This document shows positions 54,776 to 63,556 of a DNA stretch of 64,000 bases, one piece after another. Source of the DNA: Streptomyces sp. NBC_00289 (GTDB lineage Bacteria > Actinomycetota > Actinomycetes > Streptomycetales > Streptomycetaceae); contig NZ_CP108046.1 of NCBI RefSeq assembly GCF_041435115.1, forward strand, positions 3,906,001 to 3,970,000, in the 5' to 3' direction. The notes under the pieces were generated by a model. The model saw nothing but the letters and a program-made list of their open reading frames with translations. It made no database searches and was not told where the DNA came from. How positions within the stretch are numbered: position 1 is the first letter of the stretch; each line of letters starts with the position of its first letter. The position numbers were made by a program, and so were the translations under genes.

Positions 54776-55855
54776 TCACTCCTCGCCCAGGAAGTCTTCG
54801 ATGCGGGCCACGAGGGTCTCCGCGTCGGTGAGGCACAGGTTCATGCCGTACGAGTCGGAGTCCATGACCTCGGCGGTGAGTTCGCCGCGCACCACCGAAC
54901 GCCAGTCGCCCAGCGTGAAGTTGTCCTTGGCGAGCAGCATCAGCAGGTCGGCGTCGACGGGCTCGGGGCGGTACACGGTGAGGGCGCGGGCGATGAGGCG
55001 GTACGCCTCGTAGATCCGCCGGGCGAAGGCGTTGGCGGCCCGGTCGTCGGCCTTGGCGGCGCCGAAGATCGCCGCCGACACGTCACGGATCGCGGTGTGC
55101 TCGTCGAGGTCGTCGGGCTTGACCTCCTGGAAGACGCCGGAGGTTCCGGAGAGGCGGATGATGTCGTCGCGGTACTGGGCGAGGAGCTCCTGGGGGTCGG
55201 GTTCGCCGGTGGAGCGCACGTCCAGGTAGCCGTCGATGACGACGGTACGGCGCAGCCCGAGTCCCCGCTCCTCGGCCAGCCTGACCAGCTCCAGGGCGAT
55301 CGCCCCGCCGGCGCAGGAGCCGACCAGGTGGAACTCGTCCTCGCCGAACTCGTCCTCCAGCAGGTCGGCGTAGAGCTCCGCGATGCCCTCCATCGTGTCG
55401 GGCACGGCTCGGTTTCCGCCGGTCATGAGCAGCGGCGACTGGAGGCCGTAGCAGCCGCGGTCGGCGCCCATCAGGCGGACCAGGCGGGCGTAGCCGTCGA
55501 CCATGCCGGTACCGGGGTGCAGGAAGACGATCGGGGTGCGCGAGCCCTGGTTGCTCATCCGGATGACGGCGCGTTCGCCGTTGGCGGCCTGGGGCTGTGC
55601 CTTGTTCGAGGTCAGTCCCTCGATGGTGCGGAACCGCAGCAGGTCGCCCATGTTGAGACTCCAGCCGAGACGCTGGTTGATCTGCTCGATGGTGACGAGG
55701 GCGAGCAGCGAGGCGCCGCCGCTCTCGAAGAAGTCGTCGGTGACGGTGACGTCTCGGTCGAGCGTGGTGCGCCAGATGTCCAGCAGGATCTGCTGCACCA
55801 GGCTCGGCTCCGAGGTGGTCACCGGTTCCAGGAGGGGCGTCTGCCGCGTACTCAC
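54776..55855 (-). CDS. T-TE didomain: carrier protein plus atypical thioesterase (Cys nucleophile, no His seen)
   Basis: This 359-residue protein has an N-terminal carrier domain with DDFFESGGASLLALV (phosphopantetheine Ser49) and then an alpha/beta-hydrolase thioesterase. The nucleophile motif is HLVGSCAGGAIAL, so Cys181 replaces Ser, and an Asp lies near VIDGYLD. In the last 60 residues, where the catalytic His normally sits, there is no His (DSDSYGMNLCLTD). The stand-alone T domain is the obvious docking place for the acyl group moved by the SyrC-like protein and the acceptor for the NRPS terminal C domain. GTG start at 55855 with AAAGGAA upstream. Confidence 0.82.
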   Translation of the reverse strand: MSTRQTPLLEPVTTSEPSLVQQILLDIWRTTLDRDVTVTDDFFESGGASLLALVTIEQINQRLGWSLNMGDLLRFRTIEGLTSNKAQPQAANGERAVIRMSNQGSRTPIVFLHPGTGMVDGYARLVRLMGADRGCYGLQSPLLMTGGNRAVPDTMEGIAELYADLLEDEFGEDEFHLVGSCAGGAIALELVRLAEERGLGLRRTVVIDGYLDVRSTGEPDPQELLAQYRDDIIRLSGTSGVFQEVKPDDLDEHTAIRDVSAAIFGAAKADDRAANAFARRIYEAYRLIARALTVYRPEPVDADLLMLLAKDNFTLGDWRSVVRGELTAEVMDSDSYGMNLCLTDAETLVARIEDFLGEE

Positions 55856-55946
55856 AGCGCGAGTTCCTTTCGTGTCGTGTCGGGCGCCGACGAGCTCGGC
55901 GACAGGAGCGGTACGGATGCGGTGGCGGTCACCGCGGCGCGCACGG

Positions 55947-56699
55947 TCAGGCCCAGCCGCCGGTGAACCCGACGACCTCGCCGGTCACGAAGTCGGCCCG
56001 GCCGGAGGTGAGAAAGACGATCAGGTTGCCGATCTCGCGGGCGGTACCGAGACGTCCGATCGGCAGCAGGCCACGCAGCCTCTCCTTTCCGTCCTCGTCG
56101 CCCCAGGCCTCCTCGGGGTAGTAGGTCTCGCTCTCCAGGAAGTTGGGGGCGACGGCGTTCACCGTGACGTAGTGCGCGGCCAGTTCACGGGCCGCCGCGC
56201 GCGCGAACGCGGAGGCCGCGGCGCGCAGCGAGCTGTAGTAGGAGAAGCCCGGCTCGGGCCGGACGGGGGCCGCCGAGGTGACCAGGACGATGCGCCCGTG
56301 GCCCTGGCGCTTCATCTGGGCGGCCGCCTTCGCGACCACGGCGACCGGGGCCACCAGGAGCGCCTCGGCGGCGGCCCGCAGCTCGGTCACGTCCGCCTGC
56401 TCCACCGGGAGGTACTTGCCGGGGTAGACGTCGTTGCTGATCACCGCGTCCAGGCGGCCGTACCGCCGGATCGCCCAGGTCACCGCGCCGGCGGGCGTCT
56501 TGGACGGACAGGCCACCACGCACTCGTGACCGGCCTCGAACTTCGCCCGGTTCTCCTCGTCGCCGAAGGTCTCGTCCTGGCAGACAACGGTGAATCCCGC
56601 GGCGGCCAGCGCGGCGACGGCGCCCGGTCCGGCGTAGAGCGTCGCGTGCGTGACCACGACGACGCGTTCGGCCGGCGGATCGGCCGTCGGCGGACTCAC
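55947..56699 (-). CDS. Halohydrin dehalogenase-like SDR
   Basis: This 250-residue protein is an SDR-fold enzyme without the usual Tyr-x-x-x-Lys. It has Ser142, Tyr155 and Arg159 (TSAAPVRPEPGFSYYSSLR), the spacing of +13 and +17 that marks halohydrin dehalogenases such as HheC. The nucleotide motif is likewise changed to THATLYAGPG, as in that family, where it is a halide site. Further HheC-like segments are CQDETF, VISNDVY, APNFLESETYYPEEAW and VTGEVVGFTGG. Such enzymes close vicinal haloalcohols to epoxides with loss of halide. The GTG at 56699 overlaps the preceding gene as GTGA, so it is coupled to the halogenation genes. Confidence 0.87.
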   Translation of the reverse strand: MSPPTADPPAERVVVVTHATLYAGPGAVAALAAAGFTVVCQDETFGDEENRAKFEAGHECVVACPSKTPAGAVTWAIRRYGRLDAVISNDVYPGKYLPVEQADVTELRAAAEALLVAPVAVVAKAAAQMKRQGHGRIVLVTSAAPVRPEPGFSYYSSLRAAASAFARAAARELAAHYVTVNAVAPNFLESETYYPEEAWGDEDGKERLRGLLPIGRLGTAREIGNLIVFLTSGRADFVTGEVVGFTGGWA

Positions 56700-58003
56700 G
56701 GCGGGCTCCCGGCGGCCAGGGCCGGAGCCGGGGCGGACGCGGGGCGCGGGTCCGGGGCGGATCCGCTCCGGTGGGTCGCCTCGTCGATGAAGGCCTGGAT
56801 CAGGGTGAACATCTCGTCGTCCGGGGCGAGGATGTCGTGATGGCTGCCGGTCGGCCGTACCTCCAGGGTGCTGCCCGCTACCAGCTCGTGCAGGTGCCGG
56901 GCGGTGTCCGGGTGGGTCATCCGGTCCGTGCGGCTGGTGACGATCAGCGTGCGTGAACCGGCCCGGCGTGCCGCCTCGTTGGCGTCGTAGGCCATCAGCG
57001 CGTCGTTCAGCCTCGCGTAGCGGTGGAAGAGTTCGAGGTCCCCGTACGGGTAGAGCACGAAGGGGGCCAGGCGGGTCGGTACGCCGAAGAGCATGTTCGG
57101 GTCGAGGAACATGGTGAGGACCTCGCGGGCCCGCGCCGGGCTGCTGCCCGCACCGGCGAGCAGTCCCTGGAACTGGGTCTGGAACGGGGTGCGGGTGACG
57201 CCGGGGCCGAAGTTGAGATCCGGGTGGAGCATGGTCGACGAGCCGACCCGATCGCCCAGGCGAGCGGCCGCCGCCAGGGCCACGGGCGCCCCGCCGCAGA
57301 TGCCGACCAGATGCACGCGCCCCGGTCCGTACTCCTCGACGACGGCGACGAGCTGCGCGATCTCCTCGGCGAAGTCGCCCCGGGGAGTGGGCAGGGACGC
57401 CCAGTCCCCGAAGAGATAGGGGTTCTCGTAGGTGATGACCCGGTGGCGGGCGGACAGGCGGTCGAGCCAGGGGGCGAAGAGTCCGGCCGGTACTCCGCAG
57501 GGCGGCACCAGGACGATCGCCTCGTCACCGGGGTCCCCGGCCGCGAAGCTCTCGAACGGGGGCAGCCCGTGGGGTGTCACGCGGTGGCTGTCCGGCAGGG
57601 CGGCGCTGCCCGAGCGCACGGACCGCACCGGTCCCGTGGTGTCGCCCGTCCCCGGCCCCGGCAGCTCACCCGCGCTGTCCGCGAGCGGCCGCCAGGAACC
57701 GAGTTCCAGGTCGCAGAGGTTGCTGAGGGCGACCTCCAGGCCGGACGGGCTCTCCGGCGCGGGCGCCACGAAGCGGGGCACGGTGAGCCGGTGGGCGGCG
57801 CCGAGACGGGCCAGCACCTCGTTGCACCGGTCCACGGCCCGCGCGTCGAACGTGTCGGCCTCGGCCTCGTCGACGGGGAACACCCGCAGGGTCGCGTCGG
57901 CCGCGGTCAGCAGCGGCTGAGCCAGGTCGAGGGCGGTCAGCAGCGGGGCCAGTGCCTCCGGCCCGAGCCGGGTGTCACCGCCTGTGCTCTCGGCGCCGGC
58001 CAC
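56696..58003 (-). CDS. SyrC/CmaE-like aminoacyl carrier-to-carrier transferase
   Basis: The GTG at 58003 lies just after the halogenase stop and gives 435 residues; a longer upstream reading would lie inside the halogenase gene. A ~150-residue N-terminal part precedes an alpha/beta-hydrolase. The nucleophile motif is HLVGICGGAPVAL with Cys236, and a His lies in PTGSHHDIL. A Cys nucleophile is what SyrC and CmaE use to move chlorinated aminoacyl groups between carrier domains. Size, fold and position behind a SyrB2-like gene support the same job here: moving (chloro)threonyl from the A-T didomain to another T domain. Confidence 0.82.
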   Translation of the reverse strand: MAGAESTGGDTRLGPEALAPLLTALDLAQPLLTAADATLRVFPVDEAEADTFDARAVDRCNEVLARLGAAHRLTVPRFVAPAPESPSGLEVALSNLCDLELGSWRPLADSAGELPGPGTGDTTGPVRSVRSGSAALPDSHRVTPHGLPPFESFAAGDPGDEAIVLVPPCGVPAGLFAPWLDRLSARHRVITYENPYLFGDWASLPTPRGDFAEEIAQLVAVVEEYGPGRVHLVGICGGAPVALAAAARLGDRVGSSTMLHPDLNFGPGVTRTPFQTQFQGLLAGAGSSPARAREVLTMFLDPNMLFGVPTRLAPFVLYPYGDLELFHRYARLNDALMAYDANEAARRAGSRTLIVTSRTDRMTHPDTARHLHELVAGSTLEVRPTGSHHDILAPDDEMFTLIQAFIDEATHRSGSAPDPRPASAPAPALAAGSPP

Positions 58004-58004
58004 C

Positions 58005-58949
58005 TCAGAACTTCTTCCCGCGGGTGGTCTCGGTGACCATGCGGTTGTCGGGCCGGTGGTTGACGCCGTTGACCAGGACGCTGCCGTACTTCTCCAGGCT
58101 GATCCGGCCGCCGTACTCCTCGATGTGGTCGCTGTCCGGGTAGACGTGGACGGTGGAGGGGACATAGCGGGACGCGAAGCCCATCCGCATGTCGTTGGTC
58201 CGGCCGAGGTGCGGGTAGGAGGCGTGCATCAGGGTCGACCAGAAGATGATGAACTGGCCCGGCCGCATGATCTGGGCGACGGCCGCGTCCTCGTCCGGCG
58301 TCCAGTCCGGGTCCTTCTGGAGCTCGCGGTAGTCGTAGCCGAAGAAGCCGCGGGGGATGCCCTCCTTGTCGACCGCGTTGATCTTGTCGGGGTCGTAGTG
58401 CATCTTCTTGGTCTCGTCGTAGAACATCGTCTGGTGGGTGCCGGGGATGAACTGGAGGCAGCCGTTCTCCGGGGTCGCCTCGGTGAAGGCGGACCAGACG
58501 GTGATGGTGCCGCCGAAGTCGGAGTCCTCGGGCCACAGGATCTGCGGCTTGCCGGAGGCGTTGGCGAAGGTGTCCGCCTGGTGCCAGTCGGTGCCCTCGT
58601 CGCCCGGGTGCTTGGGGAAGAACTCGGTGCGCCAGCAGGCGACGTCCGGGCCGAGGATGCTCGCCACCCGGTCGACGATCTCGCGGCGGCCGATGTGCGA
58701 GGCGAGGAAGTCGTTGTCCAGGTGCCGGTCGTAGTTGGCGATGTTGGTGGCGCCGGAGACGGCGTCCTCCGCGGGGTAGACGGCGTCCGTGCGGTCGAGC
58801 AGTTCGAGGCGGGTGCCGCGCCAGATCTCCCGCATCTCCTCGGGCTCGTAGAGGGTGAACGGGCCGATGAAGCCCTGCTGGTGGAAACGCCGGAGCTCCT
58901 CCTCGGAAAGCGCGAACGACTGACTCGTCTCGGGCAGGGTGGTGGTCAT
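58005..58949 (-). CDS. SyrB2-like non-haem Fe(II)/2-oxoglutarate halogenase
   Basis: This 314-residue protein reads very close to SyrB2, which chlorinates the methyl group of carrier-bound Thr. The iron site is WHQADTF (His123, Ala125 in place of Asp/Glu) and LMHASYPH (His242). Arg261 (FASRYVPS) would bind 2-oxoglutarate. All lie at a constant offset of 7 from SyrB2 His116/Ala118/His235/Arg254. The missing carboxylate leaves the chloride site. The ATG at 58949 has AGGAG 7 nt upstream, 11 nt after the A-T gene. The product should be 4-chlorothreonyl-S-T. Confidence 0.93.
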   Translation of the reverse strand: MTTTLPETSQSFALSEEELRRFHQQGFIGPFTLYEPEEMREIWRGTRLELLDRTDAVYPAEDAVSGATNIANYDRHLDNDFLASHIGRREIVDRVASILGPDVACWRTEFFPKHPGDEGTDWHQADTFANASGKPQILWPEDSDFGGTITVWSAFTEATPENGCLQFIPGTHQTMFYDETKKMHYDPDKINAVDKEGIPRGFFGYDYRELQKDPDWTPDEDAAVAQIMRPGQFIIFWSTLMHASYPHLGRTNDMRMGFASRYVPSTVHVYPDSDHIEEYGGRISLEKYGSVLVNGVNHRPDNRMVTETTRGKKF

Positions 58950-58960
58950 CCTGGAAGCTC

Positions 58961-60850
58961 CTAGCGGGAAGCGGTGGCGAGCCGGCGGTTGACGGCGGCG
59001 CTGAGGACGCCGATGTTGGCGCCCTTGCTGAGCGTCGAGATGTTGAGCGAGAGCCGGAACCTCTTGTTGACGATCTGCAGCATGTGGATGAGCGAGAAGG
59101 AGGTGCCGCCGAGGTCGAAGAACTCGTCGGTGTCCTTGACCCCCTCCACGCCGAGGACCTCGGACCAGATCGCCCGCAGCTCCTCCTCGACCGAGGCACC
59201 GTCCGAGCCGGTGGCGCCGACGGCCGTGCCGGCGCTCGTCGCGTCGCGGGTGTGGCGGGTCTCCGCGAGGCGGGCGTCGAGCAGCTTGCCGAGGACGGAC
59301 TGGTCGAGTTTGCCGTTGACGGTGACCGGTATCTCCTCGATGCACAGGTACATCGACGGAGCCATGTAGTACGGCAGCGCCTGGGCCACGTCGGCACGCA
59401 GCTCGGCGGCGAGGGTGTCCGGGTCGGCGTCGGTCACCGGGTAGGCGACGAGGCGGGGGTCGCCGCCGCCGAAGTCGGCCGCGGTGACGACGGCGTCCCG
59501 GACCGCCGGATGCCTCCTGAGCCGGGCCTCGATCTCGCCGGGCTCGATCCGGTAACCACGGATCTTCAGCTGACGGTCGGCGCGGCCGACGTAGGCGTAC
59601 TCGCCGGGGCGCACCTGCACGCCCAGGTCACCGGAGTTGTACCAGCGCTCGGTGGTGCCGTCGGCGGCGGTGCGCTCGAAGAAGCGCTCGGCGGTCAGCT
59701 CCGGGTGGCCGAGGTAGCCCCGGGCGAGCCCGGCGCCGGCGACGTGAAGGATGCCCTCCTCACCGGGCGGCAGGGACTTGCCGTCCTCGCCGACGATGTC
59801 GAGGCGCAGGTCGGAGAGGGGAACGCCGATCGGGCTGAGTCCCTCTCCGGCGAGGTCCGCCTCCTCGATCCGCCGCCAGGTGACATGGACGGTGGTCTCG
59901 GTGATCCCGTACATGTTGATCAGCGCGGGGCTGTCCAGGCCATGGCGTTCCGCCCACGGGGCGAGCATCCGGTGGTCCAGTTTCTCGCCACCGAACACGA
60001 CGTAGCGCAGGGCGAGTTCGGCGGAAGAGGCACCGGCCTCGGCGTCGGCGTTGATGAAGTTACGGAAGGCGGACGGGGTCTGGTTGAGGACGGTGACGCG
60101 CTCACGACGCAGCAGTTCGTGGAGGCCGCGCGGGTCGCGGGCGGTGTCCCGGTGGACGACGACCAGGCGGCCGCCGTGGAGCAGCGCGCCCCAGATCTCC
60201 CAGACGGAGAAGTCGAAGGCGGCCGAGTGGAAGCCGGCCCACACGTCGGTCTGGTCGAAGCCGAAGACCTCGCTGGTGGAGGTGAACAGCCGGACCACGT
60301 TGCGGTGTTCGATCTGCACGCCCTTGGGGGCTCCCGAGGAACCGGATGTGAAGATCACATACGCGAGACCGTCGGCGTCCGTGGCCTGCGCCAACTCCTC
60401 GACGCCCTCTTCGGGTTCGGAGTCGACGCGGACGACCCGCCGCCCGTTGACCAGCTCCGCGGTGTCCGCACCGGTCACGACCAGGCCCGAGTCGCACTGG
60501 CCGAAGACGAAGTCGCGGCGCTCGGCCGGATAGGCCGGGTCCACGGGGACATAGCCCGCGCCCGCCTTGAGGATGCCGAGGATGCCCACGATCAGGTCCC
60601 GGCCGCGCTCGACGCACAGGCCCACCCGCTGGTCGCGGCCCGCACCGGCCGCGCGCAGGACGGCGGCGAGCCGCCCGGCCCGGGCGTCGAGTTCCCGGTA
60701 GGTGAGGTTTCCGCGGTGGTCGGTGACCGCCACGGACTCCGGGTACCGCCGGGCGACGCGCTCGAAGTTCTCGTGCAGGGTGAGCGATTCGTCGAGCGGC
60801 ACCTGCCGATTCGGGAATTCGCTGGAAATCGCGCCAGGATTCACGAGCAT
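58961..60850 (-). CDS. Stand-alone A-T didomain activating threonine (SyrB1-like)
   Basis: I use the ATG at 60850 (GGAAAGGG upstream), giving 629 residues; a GTG at 60874 lacks a ribosome site. The A domain has [14 protein letters not shown] (A3), [10 protein letters not shown] (A4) and [12 protein letters not shown] (A5). The specificity residues read D-F-W-N-V-G-M-V-H-K, one change from the usual Thr code D-F-W-N-I-G-M-V-H-K. The T domain is [15 protein letters not shown] (Ser about 581). It is the first gene of the main operon and its product is the substrate carrier for the halogenase. Confidence 0.9.
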   Translation of the reverse strand: MLVNPGAISSEFPNRQVPLDESLTLHENFERVARRYPESVAVTDHRGNLTYRELDARAGRLAAVLRAAGAGRDQRVGLCVERGRDLIVGILGILKAGAGYVPVDPAYPAERRDFVFGQCDSGLVVTGADTAELVNGRRVVRVDSEPEEGVEELAQATDADGLAYVIFTSGSSGAPKGVQIEHRNVVRLFTSTSEVFGFDQTDVWAGFHSAAFDFSVWEIWGALLHGGRLVVVHRDTARDPRGLHELLRRERVTVLNQTPSAFRNFINADAEAGASSAELALRYVVFGGEKLDHRMLAPWAERHGLDSPALINMYGITETTVHVTWRRIEEADLAGEGLSPIGVPLSDLRLDIVGEDGKSLPPGEEGILHVAGAGLARGYLGHPELTAERFFERTAADGTTERWYNSGDLGVQVRPGEYAYVGRADRQLKIRGYRIEPGEIEARLRRHPAVRDAVVTAADFGGGDPRLVAYPVTDADPDTLAAELRADVAQALPYYMAPSMYLCIEEIPVTVNGKLDQSVLGKLLDARLAETRHTRDATSAGTAVGATGSDGASVEEELRAIWSEVLGVEGVKDTDEFFDLGGTSFSLIHMLQIVNKRFRLSLNISTLSKGANIGVLSAAVNRRLATASR

Positions 60851-60947
60851 GGACCCTTTCCGGTAATGGTTCACGACATGGAAACGGGAGTTGGGAACGC
60901 AGTTCCACCCGACCTTCCCCGAAAAGGTCTCAGGCGTGCTCGTTTCC

Positions 60948-60989
60948 CTTCAAGGGACGGCTCCTGGCATCAAGCTGCAATGGCGCCAA
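60948..60989 (-). promoter_or_regulatory. Cluster promoter/operator motif 2 (upstream of the A-T/halogenase operon)
   Basis: Read on the minus strand: TTGGCGCC (60989-60982), 8 nt, TTGATGCC (60973-60966), 12 nt, TTGAAG (60953-60948). This is the architecture of the motif at 42828-42869. It is about 100-140 nt upstream of the ATG at 60850. CCCTTCAAGGG (60946-60956) is also a perfect palindrome. The rest of the 447-nt gap 60851-61297 shows no gene. Confidence 0.7.
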
Positions 60990-61297
60990 GTGTCCAGTGA
61001 ACGAAACCGTCCGACGTGCCGGCACGAAAACCCGGCCGGACGCCCGGAATTCGCGCGGGACCGCGGCCGATTTCGGTGAAGGCGACACGCATACGCGTTC
61101 CGCACGACCGGCGGAAACGCGCGGAACCATATCCGACGGTTCCCCACCGAACGGGTTCTCGATGGCGAACGCGTTCTCCGTCGGCTCGACGAAACGCATC
61201 GCGGCCAAGGTGCCGGACAGCGCCGCGTCCGCCGCCGCGCGACATTCCCGCACAGGGCGTTTCGGCGCCATGGCCCCGACCGCCCGCTCGCCGGTGC

Positions 61298-62398
61298 TCA
61301 CAACCACCCCGCGCGTTCCGCGAGGACACCCACCTCGAACCGGCTGCGGGCGCCCAGGCGGGAGCAGATCCCGGACATCATGCGCCGGGTGGTCCGCAGC
61401 GAGAGGCCCAGCTTGCGTCCGGCGACCTCGTCGGTCAGCCCGCGTTCGAGCAGCCGCAGCAGCTCCAGTTCCTGCTGCGACGGCCGCCCCGTCGACTGCT
61501 GCCGCACCGCCCCCAGGGGCGCCGCCTCCTCCCAGACCAGGTCGAACAGCGCGAGCAGGGCGTCGATCACCCCCGGAGCGCGCAGCACCACCGCGCCCGC
61601 CCGGCTGTCCTCCGGGTCGAGCGGCAGCAACGCGGTCGACCGGTCGGCGATCAGCATGCGCAGCGGCAGCGAGGGGACCGTGCGTATCTCGCCGCCGAGT
61701 TCGGCGAGCCAGTGCGCGTACTCGGTGGTCGCCCGGTCGTTGCGGACGCTGTCCAGGTAGACGGTTCGCAGCCGCACCCCGGCGAGCAGAGTCCACTCGT
61801 CCAGCGGGCGGCTCGCCTCCAGTGCCTCGGGGCTCTGCGCGCCGCCGGGCAGGAACGCCCGGAGTTCGCCGCGGGCGTTGCGGACCACCTCGGACAGGTA
61901 CGCCCGGACCTCGTTGACCCCTTCCAGGAGTTCCATGCCCTGGTTGCCGTGGCGGGCCCGCTGGGCCCCGTAGACCGCGGTGAGTTCGGCGGTGTACGCC
62001 TCGATCGCGGCCAGCTCGCGTTGCTGGCCCAGGATCTCCGCCTCGCGCCGCCGGATGTGGGCGGCGAGGCCCACCTCGGGGCTGATGGCGGCGACATCGG
62101 CGGCGCCGCCCGCGCAGTACAGCATGGAGAGCCGGGCCAGCCGGTCGAGCGCGGACCGCGTCTCCGGCTCCGTGAGGCCCAGCTTCTGGGCGATCTCGGT
62201 CGCTCCCCAGCCCGGTTCGGCGATCACCAGCCGGTACACGTCCACACAGGTCTCGTCCTGGCCGATCAGGGCCGCCAGGGGGGAAAGGCCGGGGTCCGGC
62301 CCCTCCCCGCGCCCGCTGTGTGGCGCGCTGTCCGCGCCGCCGGGTTTCCCCTGGCACGTCCCGTACTCTCGTGCCTCTCGCGACTCCCCGCATGACAC
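61298..62398 (-). CDS. LuxR-type regulator with TrmB-like N-terminus
   Basis: This 366-residue protein has an N-terminal winged helix (GATEIAQKLGLTEPETRSALDRL), a middle domain with LPLRMLIADRSTALLPLDPED, as in TrmB-like sensor domains, and a C-terminal LuxR-type helix-turn-helix (LLRLLERGLTDEVAGRKLGLSLRTTRRMMSGI). It is placed just upstream of the main operon and is the best candidate to bind the TTGNNGCC repeats. The start is the GTG at 62398 with GGAG 11 nt upstream. The ligand is unknown. Confidence 0.83.
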   Translation of the reverse strand: MSCGESREAREYGTCQGKPGGADSAPHSGRGEGPDPGLSPLAALIGQDETCVDVYRLVIAEPGWGATEIAQKLGLTEPETRSALDRLARLSMLYCAGGAADVAAISPEVGLAAHIRRREAEILGQQRELAAIEAYTAELTAVYGAQRARHGNQGMELLEGVNEVRAYLSEVVRNARGELRAFLPGGAQSPEALEASRPLDEWTLLAGVRLRTVYLDSVRNDRATTEYAHWLAELGGEIRTVPSLPLRMLIADRSTALLPLDPEDSRAGAVVLRAPGVIDALLALFDLVWEEAAPLGAVRQQSTGRPSQQELELLRLLERGLTDEVAGRKLGLSLRTTRRMMSGICSRLGARSRFEVGVLAERAGWL

Positions 62399-62449
62399 GA
62401 CACATCACTCCAGTTCGCGCGGAAGGATCGGTACCGGCCGGCCGCCCGG

Positions 62450-63550
62450 TCAGTAGTGGACGCGGCGGTTCTCCGACGTCACGCGGTAGCGGACGCTCCA
62501 CAGGCTGCGCCGGACGTAGGTGCGCTGCAGCCACCGGTCCTGCCCGTCGTAGCGGGCGGTGAAGGTGGTGCGGGCGTGCACTCCCTTGCGGTTGTTGATG
62601 AGCAACGCCTGGCCCGGGCGAAGCCGGACCCCGTGCGCCACCGCTCCGCAGACCTCCTGGAGCCGGTCGAGGGCGGCCCGCGCACCGCTGGTCAGCGGTC
62701 GCACGCCGTTGGCGGAGATGGCGATCTCCGGGTACTCGTCGCTGCCGCTGATCAACGGCACCGGCTCCGAGAGCACCTCCGCGCCGCCCGCCACCCGGCG
62801 GGTGTAGCTGCCGGGCGCGTTGAGCCGGAACAGCGGGGAGCGCAGCGTCTCCAGGGTCTCGGGGGCGAGTGCCGCCGAGATGTCCCGGGCGTCGGCGTAG
62901 TGCGTGGCGGCGGCGCCCTCGTGGTCCGCGCGCAGGCAACTCAGGACCAGGAAGTCGGGGTTGGCGATGTCGTAGCGGCCGATCGCGTCGTACATGATGT
63001 CGCTGTGGAAGTTGAGGAAGACCTCGGACCCCTCGTTGGTCTGGGTCCTGGCTCCGCCGTGGACGGGGATCACGTCGTGGACGAGGTGTCCGTCCTTCTC
63101 GGTGAGCACGCCCATCGGCTCGCCGATCAGCCCGCTCAGGCCGAGCAGTACCCCCTCGGCGACGAAGGACGGCTTGTTCCGGCACGGGCCGCCGTCCGAG
63201 GGGGTGTCGGGCAGTCGCTCGTCCACCGGCAGGTTGTCGACCAGCGCGACGCCCGCCGTGTCCACGTGCCGGCCGAAGTCGAGGATCTGCTGCAGGGTCT
63301 CGGCCGGGAGTCCCGCGAAGATCTGCAGGTAGCGGGTCATCGACCGGTCGATGTCGACGCCGGGTTCCCCCAGCTCGGCCAGTTTGGCGCCCAGTTCGTC
63401 ACGGGCCTGGTCGGACAGCCCGATCCGGGTGAAGGTCTGCGGCACGGAGTCCGGCGTCCCCCCGGTGGTGGCTGCCGGGTCCTCGCCCCGCGTGCGGGGG
63501 TCGTCGCCGGCGTCGGCGACGCGAGGAAGGCGGTCAGCGAGGATGCTCAT
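62450..63550 (-). CDS. Fe(II)/2-oxoglutarate hydroxylase (clavaminate synthase family)
   Basis: This 366-residue TauD-fold oxygenase has His182-x-Asp184 (NFHSDIMYD), His325 (KGVHARTTF) and a likely 2-oxoglutarate Arg near 339 (RYDGQDRWLQR). It differs from the enzyme at 41660, which has His-x-Glu, so the two probably act on different atoms or substrates. The ATG at 63550 follows AGGAG and is 6 nt beyond the stop of the upstream gene. Free amino acids such as Arg or Pro and carrier-bound residues are all possible substrates. Confidence 0.85.
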   Translation of the reverse strand: MSILADRLPRVADAGDDPRTRGEDPAATTGGTPDSVPQTFTRIGLSDQARDELGAKLAELGEPGVDIDRSMTRYLQIFAGLPAETLQQILDFGRHVDTAGVALVDNLPVDERLPDTPSDGGPCRNKPSFVAEGVLLGLSGLIGEPMGVLTEKDGHLVHDVIPVHGGARTQTNEGSEVFLNFHSDIMYDAIGRYDIANPDFLVLSCLRADHEGAAATHYADARDISAALAPETLETLRSPLFRLNAPGSYTRRVAGGAEVLSEPVPLISGSDEYPEIAISANGVRPLTSGARAALDRLQEVCGAVAHGVRLRPGQALLINNRKGVHARTTFTARYDGQDRWLQRTYVRRSLWSVRYRVTSENRRVHY

Positions 63551-63556
63551 CTTTCG

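Noticed and set aside
55947..56699. Simple SDR reductase acting on a keto intermediate
   Set aside because: It has Arg159 in place of the catalytic Lys and an altered glycine motif, which argues against NAD(P)-dependent reduction.
58005..58949. Ordinary phytanoyl-CoA-type hydroxylase instead of a halogenase
   Set aside because: The iron ligand position holds Ala125 rather than Asp/Glu, and the whole sequence follows SyrB2 at a constant residue offset, so halogenation fits better.
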